This document shows positions 23,488-33,355 of a DNA stretch of 64,000 bases, in pieces. The position numbers and the translations under genes are program-made. The stretch comes from Lunularia cruciata. Taxonomy: Eukaryota > Streptophyta > Marchantiopsida > Lunulariales > Lunulariaceae. Location of the stretch: NCBI GenBank assembly GCA_948567375.1, contig OX419756.1, positions 41,084,552 to 41,148,551 of the forward strand, read 5' to 3'. The notes beneath the pieces were generated by a model, which was not told the origin of the DNA, ran no database searches, and saw only the letters and a list, made by a program, of their open reading frames with translations. Within the stretch, counting starts at the first letter, position 1. Each line of letters opens with the position of its first letter.

Positions 23488-24223
23488 TGTAATACTCCAA
23501 GGACAAGAGAAGAGAGAAAACACAAATTTCACACTCAATCATTCAATGCACCAAAAGAGCACATTCTCTTTATTATAGAGACCAAGAGGATCTCCTCCAA
23601 GGAAGCTCCACCATGGAATTAGGCACATAGATAAGTGATATGTCAGCAAGCTCCTCCCTTGGATTACTTACTTGGATAGGTGACATGTCGGTCTAGGTCC
23701 TATCTGGTTGGTCAAATAAGCTTTGACTAGAGAGAATCTTTTAGGGAATCTTCTTGTAGGAATCTCAGAATCACATGGATAAGGTACTATTGGAAAGCTC
23801 TCGACAAGATAAACCAGAGGGAAAGGGAGGCCAACCTTTCCTCCATTTGAGAGAGGAATCTGCCCATTTTTTAGGCCTAATTCATCCGTTTAGGCCTCCA
23901 AAATTGCCTTCAAAGATTTCAAGCATATTTTGGTTCCTAATTTATTAGTAGAAGTCCCCTTTTGGTGATACCTCTTTCTGATCTGTTAAGTACATCATGT
24001 GTAACATCCTTCCAGATATTACCAAAACAATTTTCACATTTAAATCATATGTCTAGTTATTGATTCTAAGGTCAAGTCTATTTTGGTTTCTGCCATATTA
24101 GTAGAAGTACTCTTTTGGTGATACTTCTATCTGATCTATTTTGACCATCATGTATAACATCATTCCAAATATTACCAAACCAAATTTCACATCTAGATCA
24201 TATGGCTAGCTCTTGGTATTACA
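23488..24223 (-). repeat. 3' LTR of element B
   Basis: It begins TGTAATACTCCAAGG and ends CTCTTGGTATTACA, and matches 29327-30065. Internally it holds a partly duplicated block: GAAGTCCCCTTTTGGTGATACC recurs as GAAGTACTCTTTTGGTGATAC about 170 bp later, in both LTRs. Confidence 0.94.
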
Positions 24224-24240
24224 GACCTCCCTCCTTTTAA
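24224..24240 (-). other. Polypurine tract of element B
   Basis: The minus strand reads TTAAAAGGAGGGAGGTC directly before the 3' LTR, a good plus-strand primer sequence. Confidence 0.75.
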
Positions 24241-24263
24241 GACGCAATGTCCTCATTGTGTAA

Positions 24264-27200
24264 CTATTGCTCAAATGCTTGCACCAACACCGATGCATGT
24301 GTCAAGTTGGAAGTGGGCTCCCAGGTTGCTTCATAGAGGGGGTAACCTTTCCATTGTACTAGATAGTCCATCCATGGATGGCGAGTACTACGTATGCATT
24401 TTTGGAGAATACGCTCCACTTCATATTCCTCCATGCCATCAATGAGTGTAGACAAGGTCAAATGTCTTTTGTGGAATGACACTGGCCTGATTGGGGAGCA
24501 TATCTGCATAGTAGAGAAACATGGAACACTAGATGGATCTTCATGTGTGGTGGTAGCTCAAGGTGATAGGCCACAGTGCCAACTTGACAAAGAATTGAGA
24601 AATGCTCAATAAAATGAGGTCTGAGCTTACGAGGTCCAACTAATGTGAGGTTGGTTGTCAATAGCCACACTTGATCCCCAACTTTGAACTCCATGTGCCT
24701 ATAGTGTGCATCAGCATACTGCTTCTGTTGATTTTTTGTAATCTGTAATCTGTGCTAGGCGCTCTCCACACCTTGTTGGATTCTAGAAACAAATGTGTTG
24801 ATTGCATCAACCTTGGTAGCCACTGAACGGATCTTCATCAAGCTAGAAGGTGTGAAGAAATGCTCACCATACATGAGGAAGAACGGAGGGACCTAGGTGG
24901 ATGCATTCACAAAATTGTTGTAAGCCAATTCTACCAACGGGAGTAGGGTGTCCCACCTCTCTTGCTCTTCTAAGGTGAAGCCGCGTAGCATGTCTTCAAT
25001 CGTGCGATTAACCAACTCTGTTTGTCCATCTGTTTGTGGGTGGTAAGCTATGGACATGGTCAACTTGGTTTTGAAGAAACCAAAGAATGTTTGCCAAAAC
25101 AAACTGGTGAATTGAGTGCCTCTATTGGTGATGAGTACTCAAGACAAGCTATGGTGAGAGAAGACTGCATCTAAGTATAATTGAGCTAGTTGTGGAGCTG
25201 TCATATCCTTGGTGGTAGGACATACATGAATCATTTTGTTGAGCCGGTCCACAAAGACCATTTTGGAGTCAAACGTTGAGGTCATCTTGGGTAATTCATA
25301 AACGAGATCCATACTCACTTGTTCCCAACATTTGGTAGGAGTGGGGAGAGGTTGAAAGAGCCATGTAGGAGCTTGATTAGAAACTTTGTTTTGTTGACAA
25401 AGTAGGCAGGTGTGCATGTAGTCCATCACATTGTTGCTCATCTTGGGCCAATAGTAATGGCGCTGGATTGCATCCAAGGTCTTGTCCATTCCGACATGAC
25501 CTGCAATGGCCAAAAATCATGACATTTTGCTAGAATGGTGATGCGTAATTTAGGGACATTTGAGATCCATAATCTACCGTCACAAAAGGTGATTCCTTGG
25601 GTGTTGGTGACGCCTTTGGATGATTGCGCTTCTATAATCTATAGATCAGTTTTTGTAGCAGCCAAAATCTTTGGCCAGAATTTAGGGTTAATCTTAACCT
25701 TTATCACCAAGTTGTTTTCCATTGCTATGCGGGTGAATGCATCTACTAGTTGCTTCTTACCTTCCATGTAGGTGATTGTCATGTTGAAGCGTTGGCCCCA
25801 CTTTGCCCACCAAATTTGGTGACAAGATAGATCCTTCTGTGTCTCGAGGTAGACTAGAGGTTTGTGGTTTGTCTCTACTACAAATGCCTTCTTGCCCAGA
25901 TAGTGCTTCCAATGCTTGGTTGCAAGTATGATGGCTAGCTCTTCTCATTCTGAGGTGTGGTAGTTGCACTCTACCGGTAACAAATTTTGAGAGAAATATG
26001 CAATTGGATGCCATCCATCATGCCACTCTTGTTGTAGGATTGCTCCTATTGTTACACCTAATGCATCTATAGCCAACTTGATTGGATGTTTTGGGTCATA
26101 CCACTTCAAGATTGGTGCATGTAGCAAAGCGGCTTTCAATTCTTGAAAGGTCAACTCTTGTGCCAACTCTTGTCCACTTCTTCTCCTTGCCAAGTAGTGC
26201 CATTAAAGGCTATGCAACCTTGGAGAAGTCCTTGACAAATCTATGATAGAATCTTGTCAACCCCAAGAAGCTCTTGAGTTGAGTCTGATCTTCCGGGGCA
26301 CTCCATTTTTGAATAACCTCTATTTTATCCATCAATACTTGAATGCTCATTGCACTTACTCTATGCCCCAAGTAGTCTACTTCAGACTTCCTAAACTCAC
26401 ACTTTGAGATTTTGGCATATAATCAATTTTGTCTTAGAATCTGGAAGACTTCTCATAGATGTTGTTTGTGTTCTGTCATCATGCTACTATATACTAAGAT
26501 ATGGTCCAAGAAAACAATAACAGACTTATCCAAGTATGGACAAAATATGTCATTCATTAGACTCATGAAATTGGTAGGTGCATTGGTGAGGCCAAAGATA
26601 CTCAAAGTGGCCATACTTGGTTCAAAAGGTAGTTTTGTACACATCCTCCTCTACAATTTGGATTTGATTGTAACTGCTCTGCAAGTCCAATTTGGTGAAG
26701 TATCTTGCTCCATGGAGTTGATCAAATAGGTCATCCATGCAAGGTAAGGGGTATTTGTTCTTCACTATTTGTTGATTGAGACCCCAATAATCAATGCACA
26801 TGTGCATTGTACCATCCTTCTTCTTCACAAACAAGACAAGAGCTCCATATGGTGAGACACTAGGTTGGATGAACCCTTTTTGCATCATCTCCTCAATTTG
26901 AGTCTTGCACTCCTCCAACTCATGAGGTGATAGGTGACATGGGGCCTTACAAGGAGATGTCTTCCCCGGGAGTGTCTCAATTTTATGATATACTCTCCTT
27001 TTTGGTGGTAATCCTGAGGGAAGATTATCAAGAAAGACATCTTGAAACTCATCCACCACATCCTTCAATTTCTCATGAATTTTTCCATCAAGTTGTGCAC
27101 TCTAGACTTCTCTTATTAGACCCATGAAATATCTATTGATCTTAGAGACAATTGTTATCTCCATGACATATAGAAGCAATTCTTGCCTGTGTGATTTTTC

Positions 27201-27650
27201 TTTAACCCCAATGATTGACCATTGGTCGGTTCTCACTACTTTCTTCCTCCAATCTACCATAGAATTGTAATGCTCCATCTATGGCATGCCTAAGATCATA
27301 ACGAGCTAATTGTATCACTTGCCACTCAATTGCTTCTTGATATTCTCCTATAGAGAGTGTTACCTATCTAGGTAATGATTCAATCCTCTCTATTTCCCGT
27401 TAGGTAACTCTACTTCTTCACTCTCATCTCTCTATAGATCCATTTCCAATCTTATTGCAATAGAGCAAGACAAAATATTCTCTGTTGCTCCTGGATCTAT
27501 TAATACTCTCACTTGATTGCGTTCTAGGACTCCATTCATGACAATCACTTGTGAGGTTGCCTTTTGGGATCTTTGCATTTTTGTCTTCTTCCTTCCCTTG
27601 CTTCCTTATTGAGCTAGTAAGACCGTGAGGTACATTTACTATCAATCTTT
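24264..27650 (-). pseudogene. pol: Decayed pol of element B with intact-looking chromodomain
   Basis: The protease motif near 27471-27510 reads VLIDPGATENIL, with Pro where Ser or Thr normally follows the catalytic Asp. RT spans about 27068-26440; its catalytic block is FLDHILVYS near 26490-26515, so the second Asp of the DD pair is His. RNase H (26193-25950) has LAIDALGVTIGAILQQE. Integrase (25513-24893) keeps the HHCC region (GHVGMDKTLDAIQRHYYWP..CLLCQQNK), VSMDLV, and YHPQTDGQTELVNRTIEDML with the catalytic Glu. The chromodomain (24434-24267) reads EYEVERIL, DYLVQWKGYP and ATWEP and is uninterrupted to the stop. RT inactivation and frameshifts mean no transposition. Confidence 0.88.
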
Positions 27651-27739
27651 GTTTTCCAAAGTGATTTCCTCCTCCTCCTTTTCAATGCGCCTCTTTATGT
27701 TGTTCAAAGATCACCTATATGAAGGCTGAGTGCCTTTAG

Positions 27740-29195
27740 GGAAAGGAGCGCGATAGTTGGTAAATATGTGTCCAATACGACCATAATTGTAACAAAGGCA
27801 TTATTCTCCTTGAGTTCCTTCTCATCGTGGGACTCCATCTCTTTGTTCTTCTACTTGTCCACGCTCCTCTTGAAGCGGTCATGCTCCTCAATCTCAAAAT
27901 CAAAGGTTGCCTAATTCCATCGGTATTGGTCAACCCATGTGTGGAATTTCTGCCCAATAATGTTGAAATGGAATTACTCTTTCACCTCCATCTAATGCTC
28001 TGGCTATTCTTTGTGCACAAGCAATGGCTTCAAATACCATGCAAGGATTTTGCACCATGATTTCTTGGCAAATCCGCTCCTTCAACCCTCGTTTGAAATT
28101 GTCAAGAGCCTCTGTTGGACTCATGTCGGTTATTGCAGCTTGTAGATCCAAAAGTGCCTCCAAATCCTGTTATATGTTATTCTTTTGTCTCAATCCCCAT
28201 AGTCGGATTTGGGCCATCTATACGGAATCCACCGATTGGAAATTCTTCAACAATCCTTCTTGCATTGCTATCCACGTGACCTCCCTTCTCTTTACTAACA
28301 TGGATCATTCCCAAGCATCATACCATGTGAGTGATTTATCGGTCAAGTACCCACATGCAAACACGTATGCAACATGCTTCGTGATCTCTGTTGAGAATAA
28401 TTGGAAATATCGATTCATTCTTGAGATCCAATTTTCCACTACTCCCATTATACACTACCTCTTGTAAGGCTTGATGTTGCAGGTCTTCTTCATCTGGAGT
28501 AGCAATGTGGTTTCATCATTGATAGGGTTTGTAGGCACTGGTGCCTCTCCAAGTACTTCAATTGCAGGTATCGGGTTTTGAGATGGCTCTTCTTCTTGTA
28601 TTGCTTGATAGTTCTTGAGGATCTTCTTGACTTTGTAATGTCTCCATGGTCATCTTAATCTCTTGAAATTCATTCAACATCCCTTGCATTCCTTGCACCA
28701 ACTCTTTGCAATTGCGGATCCATGGTTCATGCAACACTCAATTGCTAATGTCTATGTCAATACAAAGTCAATATGATCACTCTGGAAGGTGCACAAACTA
28801 TCAAAACTACCATTGGGACCTCAGAAGCTATCACTTGTTGATAATACTCCTCACCAAAATTCCTAACCACAAAATCTCTAAACATGAGTTTTGGTCTCAC
28901 TACATAACGGATTTCTACTTGAGTGTTGAAAGGGAGAGGATTTGGGACATTCACATCCATATCATCATAATAGAATGTGGATTGTCAAATCCCACTCTCT
29001 ATCATATATCACCATAGGTAGAATCACTGGGTTTGGTGAGTTCATCACCCTGTCCATGAATTTTGCACCAAAGTGATAAACTAGCAATACCTTCATTTGC
29101 TCACACTGGATGTACATAACCTTGATGTGGAATGGAGTCAAGAATGGGAAGCTAGGTCCGGGAAATTGTCCTCTTGGTGCATCCATCCCATCCAC
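27740..29195 (-). pseudogene. gag: Decayed gag of element B
   Basis: The ATG at 29195 gives MDGMDAPRGQFPGP, the same MDG start as element A. Two related N-terminal modules follow (29195-28965 and 28960-28757), each with an FG..(F/Y) block: YHFGAKFMDRVMNS and VRNFGEEYYQQVIASE. The central gag block near 28163-27960 contains DNFKRGLKERICQEIMV. The zinc knuckle near 27757-27800 reads CYNYGRIGHIFTNY, with Tyr at the second and fourth zinc-ligand positions (TGT to TAT). Confidence 0.75.
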
Positions 29196-29313
29196 TCTCT
29201 AAGGTCCTTCCTAAGTCTAGCAATTACTTTATGTTCTCCACCTCAAATTACTTAGTCTCAGTAGTTCGTGCTCTTCCAAGAGGGGTGATCCACTCTCTTG
29301 GACTAAAACACTT

Positions 29314-29325
29314 GCTCTAATACCA
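29314..29325 (-). other. Primer-binding site of element B
   Basis: The minus strand reads TGGTATTAGAGC right after the 5' LTR. It differs from the initiator-Met site TGGTATCAGAGC by one C-to-T change. Confidence 0.85.
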
Positions 29326-29326
29326 T

Positions 29327-30065
29327 TGTAATACTCTAAGGACAAGATAATAGAGAAAACACAGATTTTACACTCAATCATTTGATACCCCAAATGAGCA
29401 CCTTCTCTTTATTATATAGACCAAGAGAATCTCCTCCAAGGAAGCTCCACCATAGGATTAGGCACACAGATAGGTGACATGTCAGCAAGCTCCACCCTTG
29501 GACTACTTACTTGGATAGGTGACATGTTGGTCCAAGTCCTATCTGGTTGGTCAAACAAGCTTTGACCAAAGGGAATCTTTTAGAGAATCTTCTTGTAAGA
29601 ATCTCAAAATCACGTGGGTAAGGTATTGTTGGTAAGCTCTCAACAAGACAAACCAAGGAGAAGGGAAGGCCAACCTTTCCTCCATTGGAGAAAGAAATCT
29701 ACACATTTTTGAGGCCTAAGTCATCCGTTTAGGCTTCCAAAATTACCTTCCAAGATTTCAAGCATATTGTGGTTCCTACTTTATTATTAGAAGTCCCCTT
29801 TTGGTGATACCTCTTTCTGATCTGTTAAGTCCATCATGTGTAACATCCTTCCAGATGTTACCAAACTAATTCTCACCTTTAAATCATATGTCTAGCTATT
29901 GATTCTAAGGTCTTCAAGTCTATTTCAATTTCTGCCCTATTAGTAGAAGTACTCTTTTGGTGATACTTCTATCTGATCTAATTTGACCATCATTTATAGC
30001 ATCATTCCAGATGTTCCCAAACCAAATTTCACATCTAGATCATATGGCTAGCTCTTGGTATTACA
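29327..30065 (-). repeat. 5' LTR of element B
   Basis: It begins TGTAATACTCTAAGG and ends CTCTTGGTATTACA. It pairs with 23488-24223, with mostly transition differences. Confidence 0.94.
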
Positions 30066-31190
30066 CCTATTTGGTAACCCCTTCACTCTCATCATTGATC
30101 ATCAATCACTGAAGTGGTTGATGGAGTACGAAAAGCTTTTAGGGAAGCTTGCACAATGGGCTCTGATTTTACAAGAGTATGATTTCATGATTATTCATAG
30201 ACCTGGATTGGTGAACTGTGATGCAGATGGGTTGAGTAGAAACCCATGTCCTAGCTAGTAGGATCAAACAAGAGCGATTGGCATGGTGAGACAGATGAGG
30301 AGATGGTGCCAAGTTGGCATGCATATACCTTTCTTTGTACATTTTCTAAGGCTTTGGTGGTATCTCTCTTAGTGCATACAAGAGGACTTGTTGAGGTCAT
30401 AGATCCAGAGGGCGGAGATAGTGGTATAGTTAAGCAAGACATGATGATGTCTTAGTGATGGACTATCTTTGCACTGGTGTTGTGGGTGGCACAATTGGGG
30501 CCAAGGAGAGAGACTATGTTCTTTAGTGAGCTAGACGGTTTAGATTGGAGTGTAGAAACCTTCTTCATGTATGGGAGGATGGTAGAGTATGAGTAGTACC
30601 ACTTCCATCTCAAAGACTATAGTTGGTTCATTATTCTCATGAGGAGCTAGGACATTTTGGAGTAAAGCATACATATAGCTTACTCCAGAGTCATTATTGG
30701 TGACATAGTATGTAGATCAATATTTTTTGCCATATGTGTGGTTTTTGACCAAGTTAGAGCATCATTTAATGCTCATATGCCATAGTTACACCCATTGCTT
30801 ATCATGGAGTTGGGCTACCATTGGAGTTTGGACTTTGCTGGACCATTATCATTGACTATGAGAGATCATCGGTATGCTTTGGTTATGGTGAAGTACTTCT
30901 CCAAAGTGGATTGAGCTGGTGGCACTTCTTGACAAGTCTAGTGAAAGGATGGCTTACTCATTCTTGGATTGGGTTCTTAGTCATTTTTGGTGCACTAATT
31001 GAGGTTTTGACTTATCAGGGTACATAATTCTTGGGGGAGTTTTAAGTCTTGTGTGACAAGGCTTTGATTGATCATCATACTACCTCTTGAGATCAGCTTG
31101 AGATAGATGGCTTAGTAGAGAGACTGGTTCAGACAATGAAGAGAGGATTGTGAAAGTATGGTTTGCAAAGAGACCACTTAGGAGATTGAG
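30066..31190 (+). pseudogene. pol: RNase H end and integrase of element M
   Basis: Coding resumes at the element B junction with FGNPFTLIIDHQSLKWLMEY and runs open to YDFMIIHRPGLVNCDADGLS, the RNase H end, at 30071-30258. The missing middle piece, KYSSYKGECLVTIWAITH, lies between the two insertions at 23420-23487. Integrase follows: the zinc region SHEELGHFGVKHTYSLLQSH near 30627-30695, and the catalytic core start WSLDFAGPL near 30822-30855 with the first Asp. The C-terminal part of the core reads DGLVERLVQTMKRGL near 31105-31150 with the catalytic Glu. The second Asp region is too degraded to place. Stops are frequent. Confidence 0.8.
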
Positions 31191-31838
31191 ATCTCTAACT
31201 ACCTTGGTTGGCCATGGGTTATTGGTTCAGCCGGCGAGCCTCCTTAGTCTTCTTCTCTCCTTACCTATAGCTATTTGTCAAGCTGCTATTATAGTTTTGG
31301 ACTTGGATGATCCAGATGTATGGATGAGCGCATGTTCTCAATGTGCAAAAATTTTTTAGAGAGTGATGTCAATGGCCTTTGAGAACTTGGCAATTGCTTA
31401 GCATAAGGATACCTTATGTTATGCTACCATTTGAGGAGGAGGTTATAGACCCTCAATCCATCAATTTCATCCAAGTGACTATGTATATCTATAGCAGATA
31501 GCATCAATGACACTTGATGTTATTATAGGCCGCATTATCTTGAAAGTGCATGAGGTTTTGCCTTTTGGTGTCCTCATGTTGGAAGGACGTGATGGTGTTG
31601 TTTGGAAAGATCATGTGCACAATTGTGCACCAGGCTCCTTCTAAACATTGATGGTACTATGAACCCAAGCTTGGCACTTGTATGTGTAAGCTTGAGGTGC
31701 ATGTTATGCGGCTCTTCTAGTGGAGTTGCTACTATGTTTGTGTATGATAGTTGTTCAAGAGGATGACATATGGCATGTTTGACTCCTCCCCTCAAAGTGG
31801 TTCCTCACGGACAATGGTTATATCTTAGATGTACTTGA
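31191..31838 (+). pseudogene. Integrase C-terminal linker and PHD finger of element M
   Basis: The linker reads MTLDVIIGRIILKVHEVLP and GRDGVVWKDHVHNCAP at about 31506-31640. One frame, 31698-31838, then gives a PHD finger: CMLC at 31698-31709; YDSC, where Tyr (TAT) replaces the expected Cys; SRG, then TGA where Trp is expected; HMAC; LTPPLKVVPHGQWL; and YLRC, again Tyr for Cys; then a stop at 31836. Spacing is C-x2-C-x11-C-x2-C-x4-H-x2-C-x14-C-x2-C once the two Tyr are counted as Cys, within the PHD range. PHD fingers bind histone H3 tails. Here it occupies the position of the chromodomain in elements A and B. Confidence 0.75.
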
Positions 31839-32010
31839 CCTATAGCTAGTTCACCTTTTATATGGTATATATTGCAGACAAGTGAGTAACGATGGGGCTC
31901 AATAGCACCCGGCTCTAGATCTTTGCCCACTGTGGGGTATACCATATACTTGGAGTAGATGGCTATATGGAGTTAGAAGGACCTAACCGCCAACTAGGAG
32001 CAATTGATGT

Positions 32011-32099
32011 ACTTTAGAGTTCATGTATGACTTATGTGTGAGTTGTGCTTCTATAGTTTATAATGTTGATAGTGATGTATATTGTGTAGCAATGTATAT
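32011..32099 (+). repeat. Copy 1 of a ~88-bp direct repeat flanking the 3' LTR of element M
   Basis: ACTTTAGAGTTCATG..GTGAGTTGTGCTTCTATAG..GTGTAGCAATGTATAT is repeated, with few differences, at 32567-32654 just outside the element's 3' end. This copy is inside the element, upstream of its 3' LTR. The 5' LTR has no copy on either side. Confidence 0.8.
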
Positions 32100-32128
32100 T
32101 CACATGATAGCTTTCATGCTACTTATAG

Positions 32129-32560
32129 CGTCAAACCTAGATTACTTGGATGTTGGAGTAGTAGTGTTGTAAGTCAGAGGTATTTTGGCAGTTACTCATA
32201 GACTACTTGTTGACGGTCAGATTTTGTGTTCAAGGTATTGACTAAATAGTAGGTCCCGTAGTCACTTGCATTATTTGCATCATCAAGTGTGTCGGCAATA
32301 TGACCATTATGGTTGGAGATCTAGGTCAAAATTAGAGGTATACCTTGGAAGTGCAGCCCCAAAGAGCTCACTTCTTTGATGTTATGCCTTTGAGTTCTTG
32401 GCTATGGTGGACAGAAAGTCAGCAAGCGTCACCTGGAGTCTCTTAGTTAAAGTGGGTGTGGTTTGACTGTAATTAGTGCACAATTGTTGGCAGATTGTTG
32501 AGTGAATGATCAAGTATTGATATGATTTGAGTTGATTCTAGTTAATGAAAAACTGATTAT
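32129..32560 (+). repeat. 3' LTR of element M
   Basis: It aligns with 15718-16148 from ..ACCTAGATTACTTGG to GAAAAACTGATTAT and has nearly the same length. TGTGG follows immediately, matching the duplication before the 5' LTR. Confidence 0.85.
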
Positions 32561-32566
32561 TGTGGC

Positions 32567-32654
32567 ACTTTAAAGTTCATATATGACTTATTTGTGAGTT
32601 GTGCTTCTATAGTGTATGATGTGACAATGATGTATGTTGTGTAGCAATGTATAT
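32567..32654 (+). repeat. Copy 2 of the ~88-bp direct repeat
   Basis: This copy lies just outside the right target duplication of element M and continues into transposase-like sequence. See copy 1 at 32011-32099. Confidence 0.8.
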
Positions 32655-32699
32655 AGGCACAAAAGTTGCTATGAAAATATTTTTTTTCCAATGATTGTG

Positions 32700-33005
32700 A
32701 ATATGACTTATACATAAACATCTTATATTGTAAAATAAACATCCATATCCAACATCTACATAAATTACAAGGCCATTGTGATCAAGATCACAATGTTATT
32801 AAAACAATACTTCACTTTCCTCCTTTTGTAGTAATATTTATGGAACTTTATTCTTGGTCGGTTTATACGACAAAGAGTACAATCAATATATCCAATTCAA
32901 CCTAGAAAGTTTGGTAGCACATGGCCAAATGCTTCATGAGTACAATCAATATGTCCAATGCAACCTAGAAAGTTTGGTTGCATGCAACCAAATGCTTCAT
33001 GACAA
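32700..33005 (-). pseudogene. PIF/Harbinger-type transposase fragment
   Basis: On the minus strand, HEAFGHVLPNFLG and IGYIDCT resemble the segment around the first catalytic Asp of PIF/Harbinger transposases (DDE_4 type: LGCIDGTH-like). The following KFHKYYYKRRKVKYCFN and RCLCISHIHNHW resemble the tyrosine-rich block and the motif near the second Asp. Stops interrupt it. A 63-bp tandem duplication, 21 codons in frame, repeats the NFLG.IG.IDCTHEAFG part. Assignment rests on weak motif resemblance. Confidence 0.4.
32875..33000 (-). repeat. 63-bp tandem duplication
   Basis: GAGTACAATCAATAT starts at 32875 and 32938, giving an exact 63-bp period with two copies. The length is a multiple of three and lies in the transposase-like fragment. 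Confidence 0.85.
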
Positions 33006-33239
33006 GATGCATTAGGCCATTGAATTTCATCTTACAAAGCAATGTTTATTGTAGAAGCTACAAATGGGGCATCTGCACTCAATGATATCTGTGAATAATT
33101 TCAAGTTATAGGCTCATGACGTGCTCAAGTGTTATGTTTAACATAACACTCGAGTATCTATTCAGAGAGATAATTTGGTAGGATGTCCGTCTTTGATTTT
33201 CACATTACTTGTACGGTGATCATGTTGTACTAAAATAGT

Positions 33240-33355
33240 GCAAACTTCTGCAAACATCTTGGCCAAGGAGGAACGCAGGACGTAAGCCAAATAGGCGATG
33301 GCCCGGCGTTTGTTTCCGGCAAACTGATACCAATTGGCGTATCCGCGCAAGATTG
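33240..33355 (-). pseudogene. Fragment of an organellar group II intron maturase
   Basis: One minus-strand frame reads LRGYANWYQFAGNK and then AYLAYVLRSSLAKMFA. This matches the C-terminal maturase region of mitochondrial group II intron proteins, where (R/L)GYxNYY..A.N..LA.L.YILK.SLAKTLA is typical. Homology is lost on both sides within about 120 bp, and a stop lies just upstream. GC content (about half) is higher than in the flanks. I infer a nuclear insertion of mitochondrial DNA, or a scrap of a mobile group II intron. It is too short to be a gene. Confidence 0.5.

Larger units (their letters stand above)
23488..30065 (-). mobile_element. Ty3/gypsy chromovirus, element B, nested in element M
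   Basis: LTRs at 23488-24223 and 29327-30065 flank minus-strand gag, protease, RT, RNase H, integrase and chromodomain remains. The 5-bp duplication CCTAT is perfect (23483-23487 and 30066-30070). Joining the two sides restores element M's RNase H in frame (CYLFGNPFTLIIDHQSL). LTRs differ at roughly one site in ten by eye, so the insertion is old but younger than element M. It is a different family from element A, with LTRs near 740 bp rather than 420 bp. Confidence 0.94.
15718..32560 (+). mobile_element. Ty3/gypsy element M with DNA methyltransferase and PHD finger
   Basis: LTRs of equal length (15718-16148 and 32129-32560) are flanked by a 5-bp duplication, TGTGG (15713-15717 and 32561-32565). 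Plus-strand order is gag, methyltransferase, RT, RNase H, integrase, PHD finger. Two later insertions interrupt it: a solo LTR at 22989-23411 and element B at 23488-30065. Removing them with one copy of each duplication restores the RNase H reading order. The native element would be about 9.8 kb. Every frame has nonsense codons or shifts. Cytosine methyltransferases captured by retrotransposons have, as I recall, been reported in charophyte algae and dinoflagellates; the family here looks comparable but I could not compare it. Confidence 0.88.

Noticed and set aside
28024-28467. 147-codon plus-strand frame
   Set aside because: It is antisense to gag of element B; the minus strand shows gag motifs there.
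23488-30065. Elements A and B as one family
   Set aside because: LTR lengths (about 420 versus 740 bp) and sequences differ; they share only chromovirus-level features.
31698-31838. Chromodomain at the end of element M
   Set aside because: There is no EYEVE..L or Y.V.WKGY pattern; the Cys/His spacing fits a PHD finger instead.
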